Of a stretch of 64,000 nt of DNA, positions 36,362 to 45,086 are shown in pieces. The notes beneath the pieces were generated by a model that saw nothing but the letters and a program-made list of their open reading frames with translations, was not told the DNA's origin and searched no databases. The translations under genes and the position numbers were made by a program. This stretch comes from JAHEDH01 sp963753285 (lineage in GTDB: Bacteria; Actinomycetota; Acidimicrobiia; Spongiisociales; ZC4RG35): NCBI GenBank assembly GCA_963753285.1, contig CAVWBT010000005.1:124001-188000 (forward strand), in the 5' to 3' direction. Each line of letters starts with the position of its first letter. The stretch's first letter is position 1.

Positions 36362-38160
36362 ACCTGCTCGCCCCCGCCGCGCTCGCCCTGGGATCGTTGG
36401 CGATCCCGCTCATCGTGCTCTACATGCTCCGCAGCCGTCGACAACGGCTCGAGGTGTCGAGTGTGCTGCTGTGGCAGCGCGCCGACGAGAGCGTGACCTC
36501 GGCCGTGCCCTGGCGGCGGCTCGAGTTCTCGCCGCTGCTGCTCCTTCAGCTCGCGGTGCTTGCGCTCCTGGTCCTTGCCCTTGCCAGGCCGTTCTTCTCC
36601 CAGGAATCGCTGCTGGGTCCGCACACGGTGCTGGTGATCGACAGTTCGGGTTCCATGGCGGCCGCAGATCGCTTCGACAAGGCGATCGAACGGGCGAGGC
36701 AGATCAGCGCCGACGTCTCCGATGCAAACCTCGTCTCGGTCGTCGAGGCGGGTCCGCGGGCCGCCGTCGTCGCGACCTTTCTCCGGACCGAAGCGGCCGT
36801 CGAGCAGGCCCTGTCGTCGATCGACGTCACCGGAGGGGCGGCCGACCTCGACGGCGCCATCCGACTGGGTCGCTCGCTCGCCACCCCCGATCGACCAACG
36901 AATCTCGTGCTCCTCACCGACGGCTCGTCGACACCGCTCGCCACCGAGCCGGTCGTCGGCGCCGATCACATCCGCTTCTCCGACACGGCCGACAATCTGT
37001 CGATCAGTGGGTTCTCGGTGGAGCCCTCCGCCGAGGGCGTCGTGCGGTTGTTCGTCAACGTGACCAACCACACCGGTATTGCCGCCGATGTCGAGCTGCG
37101 GTTACTGGTCAACGGCCTTCCGTCCGGAACGGTCGAATTCGGTGTGCCGCCACTGTCGGATGCCGCCCGCACCGTTCCGATCGACGCCGGTGCCGGTGAT
37201 CTCGTCGTCGTGGAGCGAGTCGGCGAGCCCGACGGGCTGGCACTCGACGACCGGGCCTCGATCGTCGTCGTGGGAGGCGCCGAGCGGACGGTCGGCGTGG
37301 TCGGACAGGGATCGCCGTTCCTCGACGTCCTCGTCGACATCGCTCCGGGCTTCGTGTCCGGTGACCCGGCCGACGCCGACGTGCTGATCGTCGATGGTGG
37401 CCCGCTGCCGGAGATCGACCGCCCGACCTGGCTGATCCGGCCCGAGACGGCCCCGGCCGGAGTCGAGTTCGACGAGATCGCCACCGGTCTCGCTGCCACG
37501 TTCCAGTCTCCCGGTGAGCCCATCCTGGATGCGGTCGACCTGTCGGGGCTGGTCGTTGCGGAGGCCCAGGTGGCCGAGACGTTCTCGTGGCTGCCGATCG
37601 TGCGGGCCGGCGACGTGCCGCTCGTGCTCCTGGGCGAGGTCAACGGTCACCGCGTCGCGTACTTCACATTCGACATCACCCGTTCGAACCTCCCGGTCCA
37701 GGTCGGCTTCCCGATCATGGGAAGTCGGATCCTCGATTGGCTCGGCGGAGCCTCTGCGGGCGCCACAGACACGGCTCCGGCGGGCACGCCGATCCCCATC
37801 TCTCCGCCGGCCGGGGCGACGACCGAGGTGACGAGAGACGGTGTCGTCGTGGCCGAACTGGCCGACCCCGTTCTCTCGTTCGACGACACCGGCACGCCCG
37901 GGGTCTATCGCGTGTCCTACCTGGCCGACGGTGACGAAGTCGCCGGTCCCGTCGCCGTGCGCTCGTTCGACCGCCAGGAATCGGTGGCCGGATCACGGGA
38001 CATCGCCGTCGTTGCGGCCGACTCGGCGACGACGGGCGAGGGCTCGATCATCAGAGAGTGGGCTCCGTCGGTGGTGGCCGCGACGATCGCCATCGTGCTC
38101 TTCGAGTGGTGGTTCGCCCATCGCCGGCGCAGGACCCGCACCGTGGAGGTGGCCACGTGA
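36358..38160 (+). CDS. BatA-like membrane protein with von Willebrand A domain
   Basis: 600 residues. The N-terminal BatA-type segment has two membrane helices (about 3-22 and 58-77) around a basic loop RSRRQRLEVSSVLLW. A VWA domain begins at about residue 92 with the metal-binding DSSGSM. A beta-rich extracytoplasmic part follows (about 215-560), and a last helix (VVAATIAIVLFEWWF) before a basic tail. It belongs to the aerotolerance (Bat) type of MoxR-linked proteins. Coupled on both sides by ATGA/GTGA overlaps. Confidence 0.85.
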   Translation: MNLLAPAALALGSLAIPLIVLYMLRSRRQRLEVSSVLLWQRADESVTSAVPWRRLEFSPLLLLQLAVLALLVLALARPFFSQESLLGPHTVLVIDSSGSMAAADRFDKAIERARQISADVSDANLVSVVEAGPRAAVVATFLRTEAAVEQALSSIDVTGGAADLDGAIRLGRSLATPDRPTNLVLLTDGSSTPLATEPVVGADHIRFSDTADNLSISGFSVEPSAEGVVRLFVNVTNHTGIAADVELRLLVNGLPSGTVEFGVPPLSDAARTVPIDAGAGDLVVVERVGEPDGLALDDRASIVVVGGAERTVGVVGQGSPFLDVLVDIAPGFVSGDPADADVLIVDGGPLPEIDRPTWLIRPETAPAGVEFDEIATGLAATFQSPGEPILDAVDLSGLVVAEAQVAETFSWLPIVRAGDVPLVLLGEVNGHRVAYFTFDITRSNLPVQVGFPIMGSRILDWLGGASAGATDTAPAGTPIPISPPAGATTEVTRDGVVVAELADPVLSFDDTGTPGVYRVSYLADGDEVAGPVAVRSFDRQESVAGSRDIAVVAADSATTGEGSIIREWAPSVVAATIAIVLFEWWFAHRRRRTRTVEVAT

Positions 38161-40844
38161 CGTTCGTGGTGCCGCTCGTGCTCCTTCTGATCCCTCCCGG
38201 TGTCTGGCTCATCTGGAAGATCGGAGCTTCCGGCGTCCGTCGGGTCCCGCTCCGTCAGCATCGCTGGTCGATCGTCGCACGGTCGATCGCGTTCGCGCTG
38301 CTCGTCGCAGCAGTGGCTCAGCCGGCTGCGGTGAGGGCGGTAGAGGACAAGACGGTCTTCTTCCTGCTCGATCGATCCGACTCGATCGGCGCCGACGCCC
38401 GTGCCGTGCAGGAGCGCATCGTCAACGATGCACTGGGAGAAGCGGGACCCACAGACCGGGTCGGCGTCGGCGTCTTCGGTGCCGGTCTCGAAGTGGACAC
38501 GGCGCTGACCATCGGCTTGGACTCGATCAGCATCGGCGCCGTGTCCGAGGGCGCCGCGACCGACGTGGAGGCCTCGCTGCGATCGGCCGCTTCGCTGCTC
38601 CCATCGGAGGGCTCTCGCCGGATCGTCGTGCTGACGGACCTCGTGGAGACATCGGGTGATGCCCGTGCGGCGGCCCGCGAGTTGGCGGCCGACGGCGTGG
38701 CCGTGGATGTCATCTCGTTGTCGACTGCTCGCAGCGCCGATGTGCTGGTCGAGTCCGTGAGGCTTCCCGCGACAGCCAGGGTCGGGGACACCGTCACGGC
38801 CCGAATCGCGGTTCGATCGAACCAGGCGGGCCAGGCGACGCTCGACATCGACGCCGGCGGAGACACGCTGCGCCAGACCGTCGAACTCGAGGGCGGGTCT
38901 CAGGTCATCGAGGTCGAGGTTCCCGTGACGGACCCGGGCGCGCTCTCGGTCGAGGTGACGGTCGACGCGGACTTCGACACCCGGGCGGAGAACAACTCCG
39001 CTCAGGGCGTGTCTCGGGTGTTGGGCCCGGCGACGGTGGCGGTCGTCGAAGCGGTGGACGGAGAGGCGGAGGCACTGACGGCGGCGCTTGAAGCAAGCGG
39101 CCTGGTGGTCGACGAACTGGGGGCGGTCCCCGACGAGGGTCGCCTGCTCGGCTACGACGCCGTGGTCCTGGTGAACGTCCCCCAGCCCGACAACGCCTCC
39201 GCTCAGCGGCTCGCCTCGTATGTCGAGGATCTGGGCCGCGGCCTCGTGGTGGTCGGAGGAGACCAGGCGTACGGGCTGGGCGACTACCACGAGACGCCGC
39301 TCGAAGCCGTGCTACCCGTGTCGTCGAATCCCGATGATCTCATCAGGCGTCAGCCCGTCGCGGAGGTGCTGGTGATCGACACGTCCGGTTCGATGGGCCG
39401 ATGCCACTGCAACAACGGCGTGTTCGACGAGACGGGCCCCAACAAGACGGACATCTCGAGGGCGGGCGCCACACTCGCCATCGATGCGCTCGACGACACC
39501 GACACGGTCGGGGTGTTGTCGTTCTCGAGTGGATATGACTGGGTGATCCCGCTGGGTGTGAAGCCGGATCCGGTGACCGTCGACGAGGCCCTGGGCGGTC
39601 TCGTCCCCGAAGGCGACACCGAGATCGGCGTCGCCCTGGAAGCCGCGCTCGACGAGCTCGAGACGGTGCCGAACGCGTTGCGACACATCGTGTTGTTCAC
39701 CGACGGTTGGGACCCGAACGACGCCAACCTCGTCCCTATCTCGAGACGGATCGCAGACGCCGGCGTCACGCTCTCGGTGCTGGGAACTGGTGAGGGCCCG
39801 GGAACGACGCTGCAACGCATGGCCGACGTCGGGGGCGGGCGGTTCTATCCGGGGACGGATCTCGCGAGCGTTCCCGAGATCTTCGTCGAGGAGACCCTCA
39901 CGGTGGCGCGGAACCTCGCAACCGAAGGCTCGTTCTTTCCCGCTCTGCGGGTTCCTTCACCGGCAACCGATCTGCTCACGTCGACTCCGCCTCTGTTCGG
40001 ATACGTCCTGACCAAGGCCAAGGCGACCGCGTCGGTGAATCTGGAGATCGGACAAGCCGATCCGCTCCTGGCAGGTTGGCAGCGCGGGTTGGGGCGCGTC
40101 ACTGCCTGGACGTCGGATGCCACGTCGCGCTGGTCGACCGGCTGGCTGGACTGGGACGGCTACGTCGACTTCTGGGGGACGGTCGTCAGGGAAGTGCTTC
40201 CGGCAGGAAGGGAGCGGCCTCCGGAGGTCTTCGTGGAAGATGGACGCGTGCGCGTGGTCGCCCCTGCATCCGGGCTCGGCGACGCCGCGACGGCGATCGC
40301 CCGCGTCCGGCTCCCGGACGGCGAACTGCGAGCGATTCCGATGGTCAGAACCTCGGAGTCGGAGTTCACCGCCGAGACGGCGGCGCCCATTCCCGGCGCG
40401 TACTGGACGGCCGTGACCATCGAAGACGGGTCCGGTGGGTCGATCACGTCCGGATCCGGCGCCGTGTCGAGCTATGAGGAGGAGTTTGCGTTCCGGGAAC
40501 CGGACCCGACGCTCGGAAACGACCTCACGGGGATCACCGGCGGCCGGCTCGAACCGTCGGTGACGGCGCTCTTCGACTCGGCTCCGGCGCTCGGCCGCTT
40601 GGAGCAGCCGTTGTGGCCCATCCTCGTCCTGGTCGGGCTGCTGGTGTTCCTTCTGGACGTGGCGCTGCGACGTCTGGTCTTCGTCGAGGGTGACGCCGAG
40701 GAGTGGAAGCGCGGGATGACGTCGGAGACGCGACGTGAGCGGGTGCGCGTGGCTGATGTCGAGGCCAGGAGATCCGAGGCCGGAGATCGAGAGCTCGCCT
40801 CCGAGTCCGAGACCCTCCAACGCCTGATGCGTCGCAAACGCTGA
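38157..40844 (+). CDS. Large membrane protein with two von Willebrand A domains and a GATase-like domain
   Basis: 895 residues from the GTG at 38157, which overlaps the preceding stop. Two N-terminal helices lead to a first VWA-type domain (LLDRSDS, about residue 70). A glutamine-amidotransferase-like domain (GGDQAYGLGDYHETPLEAVLPV) ends near residue 395. It is followed by a second VWA domain with DTSGSM at about 408, carrying a small Cys insertion CHC. A beta domain follows, then one membrane helix near 820-840 and a basic/acidic cytoplasmic tail. Last gene of the operon. Two VWA domains in one chain are less common than the usual separate BatA and BatB. Confidence 0.8.
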   Translation: MTFVVPLVLLLIPPGVWLIWKIGASGVRRVPLRQHRWSIVARSIAFALLVAAVAQPAAVRAVEDKTVFFLLDRSDSIGADARAVQERIVNDALGEAGPTDRVGVGVFGAGLEVDTALTIGLDSISIGAVSEGAATDVEASLRSAASLLPSEGSRRIVVLTDLVETSGDARAAARELAADGVAVDVISLSTARSADVLVESVRLPATARVGDTVTARIAVRSNQAGQATLDIDAGGDTLRQTVELEGGSQVIEVEVPVTDPGALSVEVTVDADFDTRAENNSAQGVSRVLGPATVAVVEAVDGEAEALTAALEASGLVVDELGAVPDEGRLLGYDAVVLVNVPQPDNASAQRLASYVEDLGRGLVVVGGDQAYGLGDYHETPLEAVLPVSSNPDDLIRRQPVAEVLVIDTSGSMGRCHCNNGVFDETGPNKTDISRAGATLAIDALDDTDTVGVLSFSSGYDWVIPLGVKPDPVTVDEALGGLVPEGDTEIGVALEAALDELETVPNALRHIVLFTDGWDPNDANLVPISRRIADAGVTLSVLGTGEGPGTTLQRMADVGGGRFYPGTDLASVPEIFVEETLTVARNLATEGSFFPALRVPSPATDLLTSTPPLFGYVLTKAKATASVNLEIGQADPLLAGWQRGLGRVTAWTSDATSRWSTGWLDWDGYVDFWGTVVREVLPAGRERPPEVFVEDGRVRVVAPASGLGDAATAIARVRLPDGELRAIPMVRTSESEFTAETAAPIPGAYWTAVTIEDGSGGSITSGSGAVSSYEEEFAFREPDPTLGNDLTGITGGRLEPSVTALFDSAPALGRLEQPLWPILVLVGLLVFLLDVALRRLVFVEGDAEEWKRGMTSETRRERVRVADVEARRSEAGDRELASESETLQRLMRRKR

Positions 40845-40935
40845 CGGCACCTTCGGCCGAACCCAGGGTTCCTGTCGACATCTGGTGTCGATCTCAGGTC
40901 AAGGTTCGGCGATCCGGACAGATGCGGCGTGGCGG

Positions 40936-40941
40936 TACGAT
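40936..40941 (+). promoter_or_regulatory. Putative -10 box TACGAT
   Basis: TACGAT is 6 nt before an ATG (40948) that opens an 18-codon frame upstream of the glycosylase gene. It would place transcription start at or near that ATG. Confidence 0.4.
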
Positions 40942-40947
40942 CACTCC

Positions 40948-41004
40948 ATGGCCCGCCGTCCCTCCCTTCCGAGATCGCGTTCTGTGTCGCTCGGAGACCG
41001 CTGA
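40948..41004 (+). CDS. Possible leader peptide upstream of the glycosylase gene
   Basis: An 18-codon frame (MARRPSLPRSRSVSLGDR, then TGA) starts 6 nt after a TACGAT box and stops 5 nt before the glycosylase ATG. It may bring ribosomes to the weakly marked downstream start. Nothing but position supports it, and it may be chance. Confidence 0.25.
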   Translation: MARRPSLPRSRSVSLGDR

Positions 41005-41009
41005 TCTCG

Positions 41010-41588
41010 ATGGGGTTCACACGCGAAGAGCTCGAAGCCTTCCAGGATGCCACGGTCCCCGATCTGATCGGGCCGGACCCCGAGCTGTTGTTTGTCGGCA
41101 TCAATCCCGGTCTGTGGACTGCGGCGACACAGACGCACTTCGCCCACCCCGGGAACCGTTTCTACCCGGCGTTGTTCTCTGCAGGCGTGATCGATCGCGA
41201 GATCGATCGCAGCAACGGCTTCACCGACGCCGACCGGGCCCACCTCATCGAACGCGGGATCGGCATCACCAACATCGTCCAGCGTGCCACCGCCCGCGCC
41301 TCCGAGCTGACCGCCGACGAGCTTCGGGCAGGAGGTGATGCGCTCACCGCCAAGGTCGCCGAGCTTCGTCCAGCCGTTGTCGCGATCGCCGGGATCACTG
41401 CATATCGCACGGCGTACGGCCGGAAGCAGGCCGTCGTCGGGCGCCAGCCCGACCGTCTCGCCGGTGCGGAGTTGTGGGTGGTCCCGAATCCGAGCGGATT
41501 GAACGCCCACGAGACGACCGAGACCCTGACCGAGCGGTACCGAGAAGTGGCGATCGCTGCCGGCATCGTCGAGACGGACGCCCGATGA
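41010..41588 (+). CDS. mug: Mismatch-specific uracil/thymine-DNA glycosylase (MUG family)
   Basis: 192-residue base-excision repair enzyme that removes uracil or thymine from G:U/G:T mismatches. The family active-site segment GINPGLWTAATQTHFAHPGN is present, with Asn in GINPG as the catalytic residue of this family. NPSGLNAH near the C-terminus is the second conserved motif. The ATG at 41010 gives the usual length. Its stop overlaps the DUF3017 gene (ATGA), then DUF429, making a small coupled set. Confidence 0.9.
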   Translation: MGFTREELEAFQDATVPDLIGPDPELLFVGINPGLWTAATQTHFAHPGNRFYPALFSAGVIDREIDRSNGFTDADRAHLIERGIGITNIVQRATARASELTADELRAGGDALTAKVAELRPAVVAIAGITAYRTAYGRKQAVVGRQPDRLAGAELWVVPNPSGLNAHETTETLTERYREVAIAAGIVETDAR

Positions 41589-41848
41589 TGTCGCACCCCG
41601 AGCCACCGAGCGAGCGGCAGGTGCTCTACGCCCTCGTTTCCGCCGGGTTCGTCCTCGTGGTTGCCGTGCTGGTCATCGGGGCGGCATACGCCGGTCTCGT
41701 GCCGGTTTGGTGGTCGGTGGTGGCGGGAGCCGCCACGCTCGTCGTCGGCGGTCTGTCTGCGCTGCGATGGCGTGACACGAGGTTCGTCCTTCTGGCCTCG
41801 ATCATGCTGTTCCTCGCCTGGACCGTCGGAACGCTGCTCGTTCGATGA
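41585..41848 (+). CDS. DUF3017-like small membrane protein
   Basis: 87 residues with three membrane helices (about 12-37, 40-62, 65-86) and the TRF/RWRDTR pair of charged residues between the last two. It matches the small DUF3017 proteins of Actinobacteria, of unknown function. Two adjacent ATG codons (41585, 41588) are possible starts. Coupled to both neighbours by 4-nt overlaps. Confidence 0.7.
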   Translation: MMSHPEPPSERQVLYALVSAGFVLVVAVLVIGAAYAGLVPVWWSVVAGAATLVVGGLSALRWRDTRFVLLASIMLFLAWTVGTLLVR

Positions 41849-42480
41849 CCAGGGTGGCCGGCGTCGACATCGCACGGGGAGCGTGGCTGGTCGTCTACCT
41901 CGATGAGGGGGGCTGCTTCGACGGCGCCGTGGTGGCCGAACGGCTCTCGGACATCGAGATCGACGCCGAGGTCGTCGCGATCGACGTCCCCCTCGACTTG
42001 CCAACGGATTCGATCGGGCGACCTGCCGAGGAAGAGGCCCGGCGGATGATCGGCGAGCGCCGGAACTCCGTGTTCCGGTCGCTCCCCATGGGTCTCTACC
42101 AGGCGGACTACACCGAGGCATCGAGGCGTACGGCGCGGGAGTCATACGGGATGTCGTTCTCGAAGCAGTCCTGGAATCTGGGGGCGGCGGTGACCGACGC
42201 AGCCGCCGCTCGCACGAACACGTGGTACGAGACCCACCCCGAATTGGCATTTCGGCAGATCAAGGGAGCGCCGCTCGACTCGAAGAAGGTGTGGTCCGGC
42301 GTGCGGCAGCGCATCGACTGCCTCGCCGCCGTCGGAATCGACTTGCCGGCCATCGAGGGCAGACTGCATCCCGACGATGCCCTCGACGCCGCAGTGTGTG
42401 CATTCGTGGCTTCGCGTATCGCCAATGGCGTCGCCCACCGTGTCCCCACCGTCGGGGCCGGCCCCTACATCTGGTTCTGA
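41845..42480 (+). CDS. DUF429 protein (predicted RNase H-fold nuclease)
   Basis: 211 residues. N-terminal VAGVDIARGAWLVV gives the Asp of an RNase H-like fold, followed by VAIDVPLDLP, and a conserved acidic/His segment YETHPELAF and HPDDALDAAVCAFVA. DUF429 proteins are predicted nucleases without a settled role. The ATG overlaps the DUF3017 stop. Its presence behind a DNA glycosylase gene would fit DNA metabolism (inference). Confidence 0.8.
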   Translation: MTRVAGVDIARGAWLVVYLDEGGCFDGAVVAERLSDIEIDAEVVAIDVPLDLPTDSIGRPAEEEARRMIGERRNSVFRSLPMGLYQADYTEASRRTARESYGMSFSKQSWNLGAAVTDAAAARTNTWYETHPELAFRQIKGAPLDSKKVWSGVRQRIDCLAAVGIDLPAIEGRLHPDDALDAAVCAFVASRIANGVAHRVPTVGAGPYIWF

Positions 42481-42535
42481 TCCCGATCGTTCCCCGGAAC
42501 GGGGATCGAGATCTCGCCTTCAGCGGCGCTCCGAT

Positions 42536-42939
42536 TCAACGGATATCCGACGACCACGTCGGGTGGCGAGGGAAGCTGGATCGCCAGTGTTTACCGAAGG
42601 CCAAAGGCTCGAATAGCTCGCGGTAGAGGTCGGTCTCGCCGAACTGCTCGCCCCCCAGGGACATCGCAGAACCGGAGCGCGCCGTTGAACGGGGCCGATT
42701 CGCGGTGACGATCAGCGGCTGTCGAAACGCCAATCGGTCGCATACCGGTTTGAGGCGCTCGGCAAGCGCCTGAGAATCGGGGGACCGATGAGGTACCGAG
42801 AGTCCCCGGTCGTCAGGGTCATGTCGTTGAAGGAAACGCTCGTGCAGGGGATCAACGACGGGAGGAGGTCGAGGACGGCCTCGAGTTCGGGCACCGGCGA
42901 CGACGCCAGGGTGGTGGCTGCGCCGAGGATTGAACGCAT
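42536..42939 (-). pseudogene. Remnant of a LuxR-type regulator (N-terminal sensor half only)
   Basis: From the ATG at 42939 the frame reads RSILGAATTLASSPVPELEAVLDLLPSLIPCTSVSFND up to SRYLIGP, then is lost. In another frame the sense continues from about 42777 with PDSQALAERLKPVCDRLAF to FGETDLYRELFEPLAFGKHW and a stop at 42536. Together this is the pattern of the N-terminal sensor half of actinobacterial LuxR regulators. The C-terminal helix-turn-helix is absent. So the gene is frameshifted and truncated. The 300 bp on either side hold no other gene. Confidence 0.55.
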
Positions 42940-42979
42940 GTCTGTGTCGTCGAGAACCACGTCTAGCGGAGCGCAGCCC

Positions 42980-42995
42980 TACGTCTAATGACGTA
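42980..42995. promoter_or_regulatory. Inverted repeat TACGTC-taat-GACGTA
   Basis: Perfect 6-bp arms with a 4-bp AT spacer in the 135-bp gap between the LuxR remnant and the secreted-protein pair. A plausible binding site for a dimeric regulator; the regulator is unknown. Confidence 0.35.
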
Positions 42996-43095
42996 TTGCG
43001 TCGAGTGCGGTGGGTAGCGAAGGTGGCCGCATGAATCGAGACGGTGGGATCCGGGTCTGCGATGGGGTTCGGTCCCGGGGGATTGCCTGAACTCC

Positions 43096-44130
43096 GTGCG
43101 ACGACTGCTGGTGGTGATTGGTGTGGCGCTCGCCCTCGTCGGGGGTGCTGCCCCGGGACCGGTTCCTGCCAGCCGTGCGCAGAATCCTGACTTCTCGGAG
43201 GGCTCGTGGGAGGGCTACCTCGGGATGCACGACGAGACGGTATATCGAGACGGCGGTGCGTCCGAGGTGTACGCGGACTACCAGGCCCTCGGCAACTTCG
43301 AGGCGTCATCGGTGGCCGGAACCGTTTCCGGGCGGTGGCTGATCGACCTCCACTCCGTCGCCTCGACCGAGGAGGTGGCGTCGGAGGCCTATGCGATCGG
43401 TGTCGGAGTGCTCAGGGGCTCCACTTTCGGAGTCGACCTCGAGCTCGACACTCTCACTGTATCCGAGCCGTCCATCGGAATGTCGCTGACGTTCACTGCC
43501 GAGGAGCTCCCGACGCCGGGCGCAGGGCGACTGGAGGTGACCGGCGGGGACTGCAACACCGTTTGGGGGGACTGGGTCATCGAGTTCCCCAGTCATCCAC
43601 TCGAAGGACAGTTCTCGGCGTTCCGGGTGGGCGTCGAGGCCGACGACGAGAGCGTGGCGGCTTCGAGGCGAGCGAGCCAGGAACAGCTGTCGGCCCGCGG
43701 CCGCAGCCTCCTCACCGACATTCGTGCGGGCAACATCGATGTCGAGTCGATCCGCGAGCTGCTCCAGGCCGTCGAGGGAGCTCTCGCCTACGGAGGACGC
43801 GGGTCGTGCGGAGGCGACGACAGTGGCAGCTTCCGGGCCGCAACCACCGAGCTGATCGATTCGATGCTCTTCGAGCTGGCCGGTGGCGCCGATGAGCTCG
43901 ACGTCGAGAGTCTCATCGAGTTGATCGTGGCCGGGTTTCGCTCCGGGAGCTTCTTCGCGGATCCGGAGGCTCGGGACTTCTGGCTCGGCGTCTACGACGA
44001 AGCGGTCGATGCCGCTCTCGCCGGTGGTGATCGCCCGACGCTCGCGAGGTTCTCGGCGGCCAGCCGTCTGCTCGGCTTCGACGAACAGGCCGCGGTCATC
44101 GACGCGCTGCTGGCGGATCTCGGCTCGTGA
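43096..44130 (+). CDS. Secreted protein of unknown function
   Basis: 344 residues with a signal peptide (hydrophobic core LLVVIGVALALVGGAA, cleavage after ASRA, about residue 28). The first part is beta-rich (SGRWLIDLHSV, LSLTFTAEEL) and has a Cys pair (GDCNTVWGDW, RGSCGGDD). The second part is helical and acidic (LRAATTELIDSMLFELAGG, DPEARDFWLGVYDEAVDAAL). Not recognised. The start is a GTG without a strong binding site. Its stop overlaps the next gene (GTGA), so the two secreted proteins are probably made together. Confidence 0.65.
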   Translation: MRRLLVVIGVALALVGGAAPGPVPASRAQNPDFSEGSWEGYLGMHDETVYRDGGASEVYADYQALGNFEASSVAGTVSGRWLIDLHSVASTEEVASEAYAIGVGVLRGSTFGVDLELDTLTVSEPSIGMSLTFTAEELPTPGAGRLEVTGGDCNTVWGDWVIEFPSHPLEGQFSAFRVGVEADDESVAASRRASQEQLSARGRSLLTDIRAGNIDVESIRELLQAVEGALAYGGRGSCGGDDSGSFRAATTELIDSMLFELAGGADELDVESLIELIVAGFRSGSFFADPEARDFWLGVYDEAVDAALAGGDRPTLARFSAASRLLGFDEQAAVIDALLADLGS

Positions 44131-44621
44131 CGGTTCTGGCGCGAGCCCATCGGACGGTGGTTCTGATCATCGCCATGGCATGGATGATTTCCGGGTGCGG
44201 CGGGGACGCCGAGCCGGTTGCGGCGACTGCCGTGCCTGGCGTAGCGACCGAGACGACGGCAATCGGAGGTGCTCCGGAGGTCGACGCCGTGGACCCGTCG
44301 TCGACGATCGCCCCCGAGCTGCCGGCCCCTGAGCGCCCCTATGCGGCAATGACGCTCAGAGCGGCGGAGACGGGCCCGAATCCGATGCTGACCTGGGACG
44401 CGGTCAGCGGTGCTGTGTTGTACCGCCTCGTCGTCCTCGACCCCGACGGCCGGCCCTACTGGGCCTGGAGCGGCGCGGCCACATCCGTTCATCTGGGTGG
44501 TAGTGGTGCTGCAACCGTCGTCGGCGCGCGAGTGTTTGCCGAGATGACCTGGCAGGTGTCGGCCCATGATGACGCGGGTGTCCCGTTGGCGGTGTCCGAC
44601 GTCGGTCTGCTGTCGCCTTGA
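44127..44621 (+). CDS. Putative lipoprotein with fibronectin III-like part
   Basis: 164 residues with a lipoprotein signal (MAWMISGC, Cys about residue 24) and a low-complexity linker. A C-terminal ~75-residue beta region (PNPMLTWDAVSGAVLYRLVVLD ... EMTWQVSAHD) has the spacing of a fibronectin type III repeat. Translationally coupled to the secreted protein gene before it. Function unknown; likely attached to the outer face of the membrane. Confidence 0.6.
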   Translation: MTVLARAHRTVVLIIAMAWMISGCGGDAEPVAATAVPGVATETTAIGGAPEVDAVDPSSTIAPELPAPERPYAAMTLRAAETGPNPMLTWDAVSGAVLYRLVVLDPDGRPYWAWSGAATSVHLGGSGAATVVGARVFAEMTWQVSAHDDAGVPLAVSDVGLLSP

Positions 44622-44697
44622 TTCTCCACGCTCATTTCGCTGCTCGTGGCCCAGGCGACACCGTGAAAGGAACCCCGCAAGGCGGCTTCCGACACTG

Positions 44698-45045
44698 ATG
44701 ACCGCCAACCGATCTCTCCTCTTGTCGCTCGCTGGGCTCGGTGCATGTGGCTCCGGCGACGATCCCGCAGCGGCGATCGCCCCGGCCGATGCAGTGAGTG
44801 GCACGACCGGCGCCGGAGCGGTGCCGAGTGCACTGGACGACGAGGAGAGTTCGGCGTCGACCGAGGCGCGGTCCGAGACCACTCCGGCCGGCGTGGCGGG
44901 GGTTCTTCTACCTGGTTCAGGGGCAGGCGCACGCCGCCTCGCCGTCGACGGCGCCAACGTGTCTGGGTCGTTCACGATGTCGTCGGCCGGGAGTGACAGG
45001 CCGTACAGCGACGAGGTCGAGGTCACCGCTGACTTCCGCTGCTGA
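44698..45045 (+). CDS. Small putative lipoprotein, possibly frameshifted
   Basis: 115 residues with a lipoprotein-like N-terminus (LLLSLAGLGAC) and a Thr/Ser/Ala-rich linker, ending VSGSFTMSSAGSDRPYSDEVEVTADFRC. Around residue 70 another frame reads more sensibly (GFFYLVQGQAHAAS), so an indel there is possible. The signal peptide is short and the binding site weak (gaaagg is far upstream). The 76 bp before it hold nothing else. Confidence 0.4.
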   Translation: MTANRSLLLSLAGLGACGSGDDPAAAIAPADAVSGTTGAGAVPSALDDEESSASTEARSETTPAGVAGVLLPGSGAGARRLAVDGANVSGSFTMSSAGSDRPYSDEVEVTADFRC

Positions 45046-45086
45046 CGCGGCTTGCGAACAGGGAGCGGTCCGACGTAGCTCGGGCG

